Notes: generated from the sequence alone by a model not told the origin. 64,000 nt of DNA from Mesostigma viride (GCA_009746045.1 RPFO01000076.1:4195617-4259616), one strand, 5' to 3'; shown: positions 52,781 to 62,209, numbered from the stretch's first letter. Numbers and translations: made by a program.

Positions 52781-53598
52781 TGTTAGGGATATTATATCCA
52801 CCTGGCCACAATATATCCCAGCCTGATTTATTTCTTGTTGGATTTATTCCATATGGACTGGGAATTTGATAGCTTTGATAAGCTAGATGAATTGGGCTCA
52901 ATGAGCTGATCAATATTCATGTGCCATAGTCCTATACTTGGACATGGATGACTTGTAACCTGAGTCAGCCTAGTAGCATCACGTATTTGATTGACAAGTG
53001 GTGCTATGGCCTATTGGACAAGTGTTTGGTCCATGAGCTGACAAGTGTTGGAAGCTCATGATGACACATGTTATCACTTACATGATGACAAGTGGGTAGA
53101 CTCATTGCATGACACTTGTCACTCCAAGGAGAAGAGATGTGTCACTTTATTAATCATGTTATGTGGCACATTATTACGTAGACACTTGGCATCTAGCTAT
53201 TATGCCAGCTCATTGGATCATGTCTAGAATGTTCTAGGAATGTTCTAAGAATATGCCAGGAATATTCCTGGAATATACTGAGAATATGCTGGGAATATGC
53301 TAGGAATATGCTAGGATGTTTCTACAAGCTTCTGTGATGATGTCATTGCTGATGTCATCCTTCCTAGCCTAAAAGTTATAAAAGGAAACTGCCCCCTAAG
53401 GGCAGGTACCTCCATTCAACCTCCATTCAAGCTCTTCTCCAACTATTATATTCGAATAAAGCCATTTATTCTTCCACGTAAATTGTCTTCAACCTCTCTT
53501 TCTTTCAGCACCTGCAAGGTGTGTGGCCACACCCGGGTAGCAAGGCCAAGCACAAGGCATTGTGTAAAACCCATTAGTTTCCTCTCCCAATCCAAACA
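52781..53598 (+). repeat. 3' LTR of copia B
   Basis: 818 bp, nearly identical to 49067-49874 apart from a short insertion near 53527 and a few substitutions. It is followed by the TSD AACCC. Confidence 0.93.
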
Positions 53599-53603
53599 AA
53601 CCC

Positions 53604-55127
53604 TGGGGGTCCTGTCTGCACAGCATTCAGCCTACTAGGGGTAGCTGAGGGAATGCGTCCTGGATTGGGACGAATGGGAGCACGCTGAGGGGTACGAGGA
53701 GGGCGAGCGTCGGGATGAGGGGGAGCACCCGAAAGGAACTTGGGGCACTCACGTTTAAGATGACCTACTTCCTTACAATGATAGCAGGTGATATGAGAGA
53801 CATCAAGAGCTGAAAGGTCAGTAACGCAAATATCTAATTCTTCTACATAGGAGTTCTCCTCCTCAGGGGTAAGGATAATATTATTAATACGGGAACGGGT
53901 AGGAAGAGAAGGAGTGGTGAAGAAATCTGCTACTCGTAAGAGATGCTGGCGCACATGCTTGAGGGGCAGATCAGTAAAACGGTAGGCAGAGAACTGGCGC
54001 TTTAGTTCACGTAATAAGGGTCTACTGAGGCCTTGGAGGAAGCGAGCACGTACTTCTGCGCCCGACAAATCCCTAATTCGTACCATCTGTGCATCAAATT
54101 CTTTCATATACTCCTTAAACGATTTAGTACCCTGCTGCAAGGTACCAAAGGCTAGTCTATCCTGCCAATCGGCATCAGGAGGGACTAAATGGTTCTCTAA
54201 ACGCTTAAACAATTCTGCTACTGAGTTAGGGTAGGCATGAGAGGCCAAAGACTCACACTGGATAAGGTTAGCAAGCTCAGGAGTAATACAGGTAGTAAGA
54301 TAGTGAGGAACTAGTACAGCATCAGAGAGACGCCATCTGTTATGATTTTGCCACGACTCGGTATTCTGGGTAAGCAACATAATGAAAGTGAAAACTGTTG
54401 AGGGGTAGACTTAACATCCAACTTGGGTAGGTTAGCAAAGAGGGGAAGAGCAGGGGGCTTAGGGGGATTAGACAAGTCAGTTTTACCCATGGGGCCACTG
54501 TCTTCCACTGCTACATACGTGGGATAGAAAGAAGGAAGAGGAAAGGTTTTGGATAGAGGTCTAGAAGGGGCCACCGTTTCAGGGTGGTGCCCGTAGGAGA
54601 AGGGAACAGCATATTGTTCACGGAGGGAGGAGTAGGCAAAATGATCATAATTCCTATCATCTAGGGGCATGGTGCTGAAATCGCTATTAACTTCTAAATC
54701 AGCCACACGGGTAGGGACCTGGGCAGCCTCATAGGCCGTATCCGGGTAGGACCAAGAGGCAGGGGGATAGAAGGGGACTGCACTAGGGCGCCCAGAAGGG
54801 CCGACAGGGGCAGAGGTACGACCCGTGTGAAAGGAGGGGATGGAAGGCACAGGGTGGGTAGGAGGTCTAGAAACATTGTCAGGGTGTGAGGACCTAATAG
54901 TAGGTTGAGCCAAGGTTGCAGGAGGGGCAGGGGCCTGGTTCAGGGTAAAGGAGGGGTCCTCACTAAATCTGACACGCATACGTTGTTCATAGGTAGGAGG
55001 GGTAAGTGAGGGACAACGGCGACCACCAGTAACAGGAGAAGGAGGTGAGGTACGAAGATTACCTTGAGGAGTGAGATGGTGCACCGTTTCAAGTGAGTCC
55101 CGTCGGTTACCACGAGTATTGGTATTG

Positions 55128-55190
<63 letters not shown>

Positions 55191-55246
55191 GTATTAGTAT
55201 TGGTACTGTAGGTATAGGCGACATATCTCCACCCACATGGGTCCAT
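53604..55246 (-). pseudogene. Gag of G3, with polyasparagine tract (one frameshift)
   Basis: It starts MDPCGWRYVAYTYST at 55246, followed at once by a run of about 20 Asn encoded by an (AAT)n microsatellite (about 55134-55195) and a Pro-rich region. The capsid domain resumes in another frame at 54380 (LANLIQCESLASHAYPNSV; LVPPDADWQDRLAFGTLQQG), homologous to G2 Gag. A zinc knuckle CYHCKEVGHLKREC follows. Copia B cuts the C-terminus. The single frameshift near 54370 is the only defect seen in gag. Confidence 0.88.
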
Positions 55247-55371
55247 CTTTAATTAAGTAAAGGAATAGGAATCTAAATGAAAGCAATAAAGGAAAAGGAC
55301 AAGGCCTAATTTAAAGCAAGGAAGGAAAAAGGAAAAATATTTAATGTCCTAAGAAAGGAAAACAATTGAAA

Positions 55372-55764
55372 TCAATCCTTTTTAACAACAGTAATGGATA
55401 GGGAACCGAATTCTAAGGTGAGAGGAGTATCCAAGCTAGATGAGGATGCAGCCCGTTTAGGGGGAGACGAAGGAGGGGTAGCAAAATCTAGAGCTTCTAC
55501 AGGAGGACGACCATGAGGAGTAGAACGTACGTGTAGGCCTAAATCTGATACGCTATGGTCTATAAGGAATTGTTGGGCTTCCTCGAAGGTAACAAATTTC
55601 TTATACCTAACTACATTATATGTACGGTTTTGCACTATCTTCCTAGCATCTGACCAAGAGAGGAAAATGGCTGACCATTGAGGGGTAATAACTACGTAAT
55701 ATTTAGCTAAGCTATTGTCACTGGACGAATGGGAAGGCGCAGTAAAAACACGACGCTGGCTCAT
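55372..55764 (-). CDS. ORF0 of G3: RNase H1 N-terminal (Cauli_VI-type) domain protein
   Basis: This 130-residue ORF has the same length as ORF0 of G1 and about 85% identity by eye, with no indels. The domain is at about residues 20-70: KYYVVITPQWSAIFLSWSD, then VRYKKFVTFEEAQQFLIDHS. It matches the hybrid-binding fold of RNase H1 in its aromatic strand, Trp, KKF turn and EEA-helix. The tail (PPSSPPKRAASSSS...) is low complexity. It lies 126 bp upstream of gag and was originally about 0.6 kb from the LTR; the PAT-like element now separates them. It is probably translated before Gag from the genomic RNA. Confidence 0.75.
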   Translation of the reverse strand: MSQRRVFTAPSHSSSDNSLAKYYVVITPQWSAIFLSWSDARKIVQNRTYNVVRYKKFVTFEEAQQFLIDHSVSDLGLHVRSTPHGRPPVEALDFATPPSSPPKRAASSSSLDTPLTLEFGSLSITVVKKD

Positions 55765-56040
55765 GGTAACGCACCTGGTGGGTCTTGTGACGTCACGCTA
55801 GAAGAAGGGGTAGGCGACTTATCTGGGCGATCTGGATCACCGAAAGCAGCATGAGGGCGGAATTGTCCAGCGCTCGTCCTAAATCAGCGACCGAATAGTC
55901 CAGCGCTCGTCCTAAAGCAGCGACCCGTATCTCTGCGGGTGCGGCCGTCTAATAAAACAGCAGCACGAAGGAAAAAGGTGTAGGCTACCGCGACGCTAAT
56001 CGTCTCACGCTGGCCGATCCGAACAATAATAATCCCCTAT

Positions 56041-56235
56041 CCATTTCTGGCCTTGCCTTGCTTTGCATGCATCACCACAAAACATCAAATTTATTACAAT
56101 ATGTGTGCTAGCTCTATACGGTGGAATAACACAGACATGTCTACCAGATGGCAACACGGCCATCTGTATGCTAGGGTGAGCACACTATGTGAATGTGCAG
56201 GGCCAGCTTACAGCAGCTGTGCCCCTGCTCTACCC
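56041..56235 (-). repeat. Split repeat B2 of the PAT-like element
   Basis: 195 bp (CCATTTCTGGCCTTGCC...), repeated at 56471-56665 with a constant 430-bp offset and only two differences near its end. It forms the outer left terminus of the element. Confidence 0.93.
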
Positions 56236-56260
56236 CTTTTGCCAGGGTGGGTGGGTGGGA

Positions 56261-56470
56261 GGCAAAAGAAACAACCTGCTTCCCTAGAATGAAAGCCCAC
56301 CCTTTATAGCAACCACCTCTCCAGCCAACCCCTACCTGGGTGGCTGGGGTACGGGTGCCAGCACAAAAAATATTTTTTTTCTAAAATTATTTTTTCTTTT
56401 GGTGCTATACGGCGTTGCATTCTCCGCTCAGCAGGTTAGTCATAGATAAAATGAGCATAGCTCACCAAAT
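56261..56470 (-). repeat. Split repeat A2 of the PAT-like element
   Basis: About 210 bp (GGCAAAAGAAACAACCTGC...CTCACCAAAT), repeated at 61160-61372 with a 2-bp difference in one spot. It directly abuts B1, and this junction imitates the joined ends of a circular intermediate. Confidence 0.93.
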
Positions 56471-56665
56471 CCATTTCTGGCCTTGCCTTGCTTTGCATGC
56501 ATCACCACAAAACATCAAATTTATTACAATATGTGTGCTAGCTCTATACGGTGGAATAACACAGACATGTCTACCAGATGGCAACACGGCCATCTGTATG
56601 CTAGGGTGAGCACACTATGTGAATGTGCAGGGCCAGCCCACAGCAGCTGTGCCCCTGCTCTACCC
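56471..56665 (-). repeat. Split repeat B1 of the PAT-like element
   Basis: Copy of 56041-56235, located between the end of ORF2 and A2. Confidence 0.93.
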
Positions 56666-56860
56666 ACATCTCCTTACATGGCTAACAGCCGAAAATACGT
56701 AGGACATGCAAAAAAGAAAACTTAAACTACCTAGCTATGGGGGTACTTTGTCCCAACCCAGGTTCACCCTCGGGTTAGTTAAACCATTTCCCCCCTGACC
56801 TCCCACACAAGGGTGAGGTCAGTTGATAGCTAAAAGACGAGAGGTAAAAACAGGAGGACG

Positions 56861-59791
56861 TCAAAACTCGACGCCACCGAAGTGGCGCCGGAAAGCCGCT
56901 GGGTCAAAACCCAGGGCCTGAGCCCAGAGGGCGGGTGGGATGTCGCGCCCCAGGAGGCTGCGGTGGAGGCCAATGTAGCGCGTGACCGAGAGGGCCGAAG
57001 CCCACCGGCCGCGCAGCTGGATGGCCTCCGGCGACTCGCCAGCGATGGCGTCGTGCGTCGCCCCCCCATGCCGGAGGCTGTGAAAAGAAAACATCCCTGG
57101 GATGCCCATGCGGGCCTGCACAGCCTCCCACTGCTGCCTAGCCTGGCTGTACGTTAAGCCTCGAAAGAGGAGTGCATCCGGGGGCTGGCCAGCCGTCAGA
57201 CGTCGCAGGAGCCACAAAGAAAGTGGATCCCGGACGAGGACGTGCTGGGCCGCCCCCTGCGCAGTTTTGGGGTTGCGCAGCACAAGGGCACCGACCATGG
57301 GCCCTGGCTCGAGAAGGGGGTGGCCGGGATGAGCCACATCCCGAACCCGCAGCCCTAGCGCCTCGCTAATGCGTAAATACTGCTGGAAAGCAATAATAAT
57401 CAACGCACTCAAATGCACCTGTCGACGTGAAACTAGCAACAGGGCAGTGAAATAGCAAAGGCGCCAGGGCATAGGCGGAGGGCTGACAGCCGGAACAAGC
57501 CGCTGCCAACCTGCTAGCAGGCGGTCCGCCAGTACCCAATTCCGAACAATGTCGGGGTAGTACAGGTGCAGACAGGCCTTGGCATGCTGGCATAAGGTAC
57601 GCCCCCGCCCGCCTCTGGCATGGTAGACAGCAGAAATCCACTCACAGAAAATGGCTTCGGCGTCAGCTGGGTCGACAGGGCCAGGTGGCGCCCACGCCAC
57701 GTAGACAGCCGCCGCACGCCGGTACGCTGGCAAGGTAGACACAGGGTTGACTGTGCCCTCCAAAAGTGCCAAGTCCCGAGGGCGTCGCGCCCCCTCAGGC
57801 CCAGGGTTGGGATGCACGTCACCACACCGGGTCAAGTCAGGAACCCAAGCGCCACGCCGACTGGCCTTGTCAGCTGGGTTGTGGTCGGTAGCCACCCAGA
57901 CCCAGTGGCTCTGCATGTCGCCAGCCAGTGACAGAGCGCAGTAGCGCCGAACCAGCTGGTTGAGACGGTAGGAAGACGACCGCCCTCTGACAAACGCCCC
58001 CACCACAGCACTGGAGTCTACGAGCCGGACGACTCGCTTACCCCGACACGCCTTGGTCCGGCACGACCACTCGACCCCCTGTGTCGCAGCAATCGCCTCC
58101 TTGACGTTGATGTGGTTAGGCTGCCCCCGCCACCGGTAGGACAGTGCCGTACGCCAGTGGCCACTATCCAGCAGGCTGTAGTCCCCCTCCTCCATGCGCT
58201 CCAGGTCCCAGTCCTCCCCAGACGTTAAAGCTGTCGTCCGCCACCCCCGCGCTTCGCGCCGGGTCGCCAGCCGGGCACAATCGGCCCCAGGCAGGTCCCT
58301 GTAGACCACCCCACCGCCGGAGCCGCTCGCATCACTTGCGACGACCCGGTCAGAAAGGGGCCGGGCCCTGGCCGCCCTCAAAAAGGGGGCCAGGTCGATC
58401 GCCGCCTGAAGCTCCTGGCGGGCCCCCGCAGGGAGGCGCCAGCGGCGCCCAGGCAGGGAGGCATTCATGGCTGCTAGCAGCCGGTACGTCTCAGACCACA
58501 CCGAAAGCATGGGGCGGCACAGCAGATGCATCCACACCCACTTCCCAAGCACAGAACTAAGTTCGCGGTAGTATGTAAACCCGCGATCTAAGATTCTATG
58601 AGTAGCGGCGATAACTGCCACCACACGCTCAGGAACAGGCACCACGTCACCATCCCTTTGGTGAATGACCCCCACCGCCTGCACACCAGTCTGCTCTGCT
58701 GTCGCCCGTACCACCTTGTCAGACTTCTGCACCAGCCCAACAGCGGCGTAGGCAGCCTGAACACGATCTAGCTGCTGATTCACCCCATCCACCGACGCAC
58801 AGTGGGTGAAATGGAGGTCATCGATCGTCACAGCATGCATACCTTCCAGATCCTGCCGAGATTCGAAGCACGGCGAGGGCGCCAAGGGCGCAGCAGGGTC
58901 CTCCTCCAGCCTCAGCCGGACGGTCTCCCCCGCCTCGTTGGCCTCCGCCACCAGGATCAGCGCGGACATGTTGATGCTCAGCCCACGACTAGCCTCCAAC
59001 GGCGGCTTGGGGCCACAGCGGTACAACACAGACTGATGCACACACTGGGCCACCGCGACGGCCAGCTTGTTGCCCATTGGCCAGCACAACATCCACGGCC
59101 ACACCTTCCGACGAGCCCCACTCAGGCCCACCAGATCCGACCACACCGGCATCCACGCACAGTACCGCCGCATCCAAACTGGCAGGCGGAGTCTGTTGTA
59201 GTACGAATCCAAATCTGATACGCCCCCAAAAACATCCTCCCCAGCGCGCGTGGGCAAATCGCAAATCACGCCAAGGTGTGGTAAAAAAGCGGGCATAGGA
59301 TCTGGTAGTGGCATGTTGCCACGCCGGTTGTCCACAATCAGCCGTATACGGCCGTCGGGCTTTCCGACCCCAAAAGTACCGTTCACCATAGGCGGCTCCT
59401 CCTCAAAAAATCCACCCAAAATCCCCCTCTCCACACACACCGTGCAAACCCGCGCGAACTCCTCCATGCTACACCCCCGCGAGATCCGCATCGACTTCTG
59501 CAAGATCCGCTCTGCTGGGCTCAGCGTCCGTACCATCCTACTCTCATCATTCAAAATTGCTCCCCAAGAGGGGGGTAGTAAGTTCAGCACATCCACTTGG
59601 CCACCTTCCCCCGGACCAGGCAAAGCCAAGCGTGCGGCCACTAACGGTTCGTAAGGGGCTCCTTCAGCATATTCACCCCCATCCACTACAGATCCTGCCA
59701 TTGCCGCTACGGAACCACCGTTCCGGCGGACAAAGGACCTGCAAGCATCATCGATCCCATCTAGGGCCGCCTGCTGCAGAGGCCCGGGCAC
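56861..59791 (-). CDS. RT-RNase H-tyrosine recombinase polyprotein
   Basis: This intact 976-residue ORF has RT at about 135-400: GVGKPDGRIRLIVDNRR, SDLDSYYNRLRL (catalytic Asp near 193-195) and HAVTIDDLHFTH (the x-x-D-D box at 323-325). RNase H is at about 480-645: VASDASGSGGG (D487), NVKEA (E565), LVDSS (D592) and ATDHNPADKASR. A 2A-like motif GDVHPNPGP lies at 657-665. The tyrosine recombinase is at about 690-950: QYLRISEALGLRVRDV (Arg807), PKTAQG (Lys842), FHSLRHGGATH (His904, Arg907), RGRW (930) and VTRYIG (nucleophile Tyr939). The recombinase integrates a circular DNA without target duplication. The start could lie slightly upstream, since the frame is open beyond M1. All catalytic residues are present, so the copy may be functional. 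Confidence 0.93.
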   Translation of the reverse strand: MPGPLQQAALDGIDDACRSFVRRNGGSVAAMAGSVVDGGEYAEGAPYEPLVAARLALPGPGEGGQVDVLNLLPPSWGAILNDESRMVRTLSPAERILQKSMRISRGCSMEEFARVCTVCVERGILGGFFEEEPPMVNGTFGVGKPDGRIRLIVDNRRGNMPLPDPMPAFLPHLGVICDLPTRAGEDVFGGVSDLDSYYNRLRLPVWMRRYCAWMPVWSDLVGLSGARRKVWPWMLCWPMGNKLAVAVAQCVHQSVLYRCGPKPPLEASRGLSINMSALILVAEANEAGETVRLRLEEDPAAPLAPSPCFESRQDLEGMHAVTIDDLHFTHCASVDGVNQQLDRVQAAYAAVGLVQKSDKVVRATAEQTGVQAVGVIHQRDGDVVPVPERVVAVIAATHRILDRGFTYYRELSSVLGKWVWMHLLCRPMLSVWSETYRLLAAMNASLPGRRWRLPAGARQELQAAIDLAPFLRAARARPLSDRVVASDASGSGGGVVYRDLPGADCARLATRREARGWRTTALTSGEDWDLERMEEGDYSLLDSGHWRTALSYRWRGQPNHINVKEAIAATQGVEWSCRTKACRGKRVVRLVDSSAVVGAFVRGRSSSYRLNQLVRRYCALSLAGDMQSHWVWVATDHNPADKASRRGAWVPDLTRCGDVHPNPGPEGARRPRDLALLEGTVNPVSTLPAYRRAAAVYVAWAPPGPVDPADAEAIFCEWISAVYHARGGRGRTLCQHAKACLHLYYPDIVRNWVLADRLLAGWQRLVPAVSPPPMPWRLCYFTALLLVSRRQVHLSALIIIAFQQYLRISEALGLRVRDVAHPGHPLLEPGPMVGALVLRNPKTAQGAAQHVLVRDPLSLWLLRRLTAGQPPDALLFRGLTYSQARQQWEAVQARMGIPGMFSFHSLRHGGATHDAIAGESPEAIQLRGRWASALSVTRYIGLHRSLLGRDIPPALWAQALGFDPAAFRRHFGGVEF

Positions 59792-60067
59792 ACGGGCTGA
59801 ATCTACAGCAGGCGGGTCTCGCCCCCCCCCCCCATCCAGTTTAACGCCCTAACCGTCTGACAGGCTAGTGTGCGAGCATTAAAAGCCCGACTCATCCTAT
59901 CGCGCCTACGGCCTGAGCGTACCTGCTGCCACCAGTCACGAGGTGGCAGGGGTGCTGGAAGAGGTAGTGGAAGAAGGCACCGCTCCCTCACTTGTTGTTG
60001 TTGGACGGGCCGCCCTGCCCCTTCTTGCCGGGACCCTGCTCCAGCTTGTGCTGCAGCTTCCCCATGC

Positions 60068-61090
60068 TCATCGCCGCCCGCACCGCCGGAGACGCCAGCA
60101 TTGCTCCACCCTCCTGGAATGGCAGCATTGCCGACGGCGTCCCCTTCCACCCGTCGACCCCACATCCACCAGCTGGCATGCCGTGATCAGCTTTGCCAGG
60201 TACTCGGCTGCTGCCAGCTCCAGAATTACTTCGGAGCGTGGCGTGGCCCAGTAGCCAAATTCTGTCACCATCGTGTCCAGAATTCCTGCCATCTGCAGGA
60301 GCAGCATCCGCCTCTCCCCGCTGGCTGAGCTGCCGTGCATCGTCAGCATTAACGATGCACGGATGGACTTCCCCCCCACGCTCTCCGCGTAGTCCAGCAT
60401 TCCCGGCAGCACCGCCTCCAGCATGTTGCTCACCAGCACCGGCACTGCATGCCCACTCAGCGCCACCCCCTTCGTGCGCGCCAGCCTGCCAGCAGTCGTC
60501 GCTGCGGCTGGGCTTGCAGCTGCTGGAGTCTTTGCCTGGTCCAGCAGCTTCGACATGGCCGATATCAGGTCGCCAATATCTCCGCCAGTGCGGGCGTTGC
60601 CCGGCCGGGATGGAAGCCCTCCAGCTGGCGTTGCATAGCCCGTCTCGGTCCCCAGCAGCCGACCTAGGTTTCGGTCCAGGTCCGCCACAGCCTGGTCGAT
60701 CGCCCCAGGAGCGCCATCGTCCTCCCCAGCGCCCGCTCCACCATGCCCCGCCCCTCCGCTTCCACCTGCCGAAGGGGGAACACCCCCCGTTCCCACCGCA
60801 CCTGCTGACACTGGTGGATCCGGCTCTGCAATAGCCTCCCCCAGTTGCGCTGCTAGCACATCGGCCAGGGCCTCCTCCCCATCCCAGTCGCTGACAAACC
60901 CCCTTTCCTCCAGGACGTCCATGACGTTCTTGGCACGCCCCGGAGTGAGCTTCTGGATCCGCTCTAGCCAGTTCCCCTCCCCTAGGATCTTCTGGACCGC
61001 AGTGGCGGCCTCCTTTGGGGTGCATCCCTCCCTGGCTGCCTGCTTGAGTTTCGCTAGGAAATTCCGGTCTGGGGCTGTCACTGTGGTCAT
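60068..61090 (-). CDS. ORF1 (Gag-like) of the PAT-like element
   Basis: This 340-residue ORF starts MTTVTAPDRNFLAKLKQ, 70 bp after repeat A1. The N-terminal 75 residues are helical and ordered (CTPKEAATAVQKILGEGNWL; TPGRAKNVMDVLEERGFVSD). A Gly/Ala-rich linker (about 90-130) and a second helical region (LISAMSKLLDQAKTP; GKSIRASLMLTMHGSSAS; LELAAAEYLAKLITACQL) follow. No zinc knuckle is seen. By position it is the structural protein of a DIRS-order element. The last 25 residues are Arg-rich and may be out of the natural frame. A longer overlapping frame (59988-61199) is a GC-driven shadow. Confidence 0.7.
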   Translation of the reverse strand: MTTVTAPDRNFLAKLKQAAREGCTPKEAATAVQKILGEGNWLERIQKLTPGRAKNVMDVLEERGFVSDWDGEEALADVLAAQLGEAIAEPDPPVSAGAVGTGGVPPSAGGSGGAGHGGAGAGEDDGAPGAIDQAVADLDRNLGRLLGTETGYATPAGGLPSRPGNARTGGDIGDLISAMSKLLDQAKTPAAASPAAATTAGRLARTKGVALSGHAVPVLVSNMLEAVLPGMLDYAESVGGKSIRASLMLTMHGSSASGERRMLLLQMAGILDTMVTEFGYWATPRSEVILELAAAEYLAKLITACQLVDVGSTGGRGRRRQCCHSRRVEQCWRLRRCGRR

Positions 61091-61159
61091 GGTGGGTTAT
61101 ACTGCTTGATGTGTTATCTTGCGTTTTGTTTTTTGTGATGTGGTCACGTGAGGTTCTCA

Positions 61160-61372
61160 GGCAAAAGAAACAACCTGCTTCCCTAGAATGGAAGCCCACC
61201 CTTTATAGCAACCACCTCTCCAGCCAACCCCTACCTGGGTGGCTGGGGTACGGGTGCCAGCACAAAAAATATTTTTTTTCTAAAATTATTTTTTCTTTTG
61301 GTGCTATACGGCGTTGCATTCTCCGCTCAGCAGGTTAGTACCATAGATAAAATGAGCATAGCTCACCAAATC
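61160..61372 (-). repeat. Split repeat A1 of the PAT-like element
   Basis: About 213 bp, partner of 56261-56470. It is the outer right terminus and the 5' end of the element on the minus strand, presumably carrying its promoter. Confidence 0.93.
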
Positions 61373-61491
61373 TACGACAGGAAGCAACCGTAAGCAGGAA
61401 AACAAGGCGAAGGACAGGCTATCTACGAAAGGGTTTATCCGCTGCGAGCAGGTCTAGCATCTAGGCAGATCGTGTCCCGAACCGGGCAGCA

Positions 61492-61794
61492 CTACTCTCC
61501 CAGCTTGAAGGCGACCCGCCCATTACCTGTCAAGAAAGTGTCGTCTTCGTATCCCTGGACGCGGAAGGGTTCTTGCAAAGGCGTATGTGACAAAGGACCG
61601 TCGTCTCGTTCTCTACCTACGAAAGTTCCTCCGGAACCATTGTTACGTCCCGAACTTCTACCGCCACCTCTACCTCTAATGGGCCTGATGCTACCTAAAT
61701 TGGTCAGGCCTCCTCTACTCAAACCCCTAGCAAAAGACGAACGAGACGGAGCTGATCTCAATGCATTCACGTATGTGTTACTGTAATACGCCAT
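61492..61794 (-). CDS. LTR-crossing Arg-Gly-rich ORF of G3
   Basis: This 100-residue ORF starts inside the 5' LTR (MAYYSNTYVNALRS), passes through GRGGGRSSGRN at the LTR end, crosses the primer-binding site (61639-61628) and ends in the leader (VAFKLGE). The G1 counterpart (14985-15287) aligns without indels. The RG-rich centre suggests RNA binding. In the 3' LTR (41019-41582) the ORF starts the same way but runs into flanking DNA. Function is unknown. Confidence 0.5.
   Translation of the reverse strand: MAYYSNTYVNALRSAPSRSSFARGLSRGGLTNLGSIRPIRGRGGGRSSGRNNGSGGTFVGRERDDGPLSHTPLQEPFRVQGYEDDTFLTGNGRVAFKLGE
61628..61639 (-). promoter_or_regulatory. Primer-binding site of G3
   Basis: The minus strand TGGTTCCGGAGG lies one base inside the LTR end (GACGTAACA|A). 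The related site in G1 is TGGACTCGGAGG (15132-15121). The tRNA was not identified with certainty. Confidence 0.6.
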
Positions 61795-62204
61795 ACAACC
61801 ATTTACCCGAACCCGTTTATTCCAGGAATAGAGGAAGGAAACACACTACACTGCCGTGACCCAAGCCTATATGTGTTAATTCATTTAACACACGCCGAGT
61901 GACCACACGAGGGGTGGAGCGTGCATAAATGGTCACCAACGGTCCAACACGCTCGGGCCGACATGGCCCTCGCCTACAGATGCACCGGTACAGACACAGA
62001 TGCACACTGGTCCACTACATTCTACCAAAGGATAAGGACCACTAATAAAGTACGCGGCGCGGCGCCCAAAAGCACCCAATGTACCACAGTACTGTTACGA
62101 GGACAATAGTGTCCCAGTTGGATCTACACGTAAACCTAGGGACAACCGAGGCAAAGGACCTAATTTACGTCCGTAACTACAACGAATTGTTACGCGACGT
62201 AACA
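61641..62204 (-). repeat. 5' LTR of G3
   Basis: 564 bp with TGTTACGTCC...GACGTAACA ends, followed by the TSD AGAGG (62205-62209). It differs from 41019-41582 at only a handful of positions, so G3 is fairly young. Confidence 0.93.
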
Positions 62205-62209
62205 AGAGG

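Larger units (their letters stand above)
49067..53598 (+). mobile_element. Copia B: complete non-autonomous copia element
   Basis: LTRs 49067-49874 (808 bp) and 52781-53598 (818 bp) have TGTTAGG...CCAAACA ends and the target duplication AACCC at 49062-49066 and 53599-53603. The 2.9-kb interior encodes Gag, protease and a membrane-segment extension but no integrase, RT or RNase H. The right LTR carries a 10-bp insertion (GGCCACACCC-type, near 53527). It is inserted in the gag-to-protease region of G3. Confidence 0.95.
56041..61372 (-). mobile_element. PAT/Ngaro-like tyrosine-recombinase retrotransposon with split direct repeats
   Basis: On the minus strand the order is repeat A1 (61372-61160), ORF1, ORF2, B1 (56665-56471), A2 (56470-56261), B2 (56235-56041). 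This is the A1-ORFs-B1-A2-B2 arrangement of split direct repeats. ORF2 has RT, RNase H and a tyrosine recombinase, with no integrase. There is no target duplication: flanks CCCCTATC and TCTACGAC join into a site whose paralogue CCTCTATCTAC survives in G1 at about 14859-14875. It sits in the leader of G3. Confidence 0.93.
41019..62204 (-). mobile_element. Ty3/gypsy chromovirus G3 with three nested insertions
   Basis: LTRs 41019-41582 and 61641-62204 (564 bp each, few differences) are flanked by AGAGG at 41014-41018 and 62205-62209. The uninterrupted target is preserved in copia B near 52345-52365. After removal of copia B (49067-53598), the PAT-like element (56041-61372) and a SINE-like element (47856-48305), about 10.9 kb remains. 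The order is LTR, LTR-crossing ORF, ORF0, gag, protease, RT, RNase H, integrase, chromodomain, extra ORF, LTR. RT before integrase is the Ty3/gypsy order. Several frameshifts make this copy inactive. Confidence 0.93.

Noticed and set aside
54940-55236. Ile-rich 98-residue ORF
   Set aside because: Alternative frame of the (AAT)n microsatellite in G3 gag.
59988-61199. 403-residue Gly/Arg/Ser-rich frame overlapping ORF1 of the PAT-like element
   Set aside because: Same strand, other frame, GC-driven composition; the 340-residue frame has ordered helical segments and sits correctly after repeat A1.
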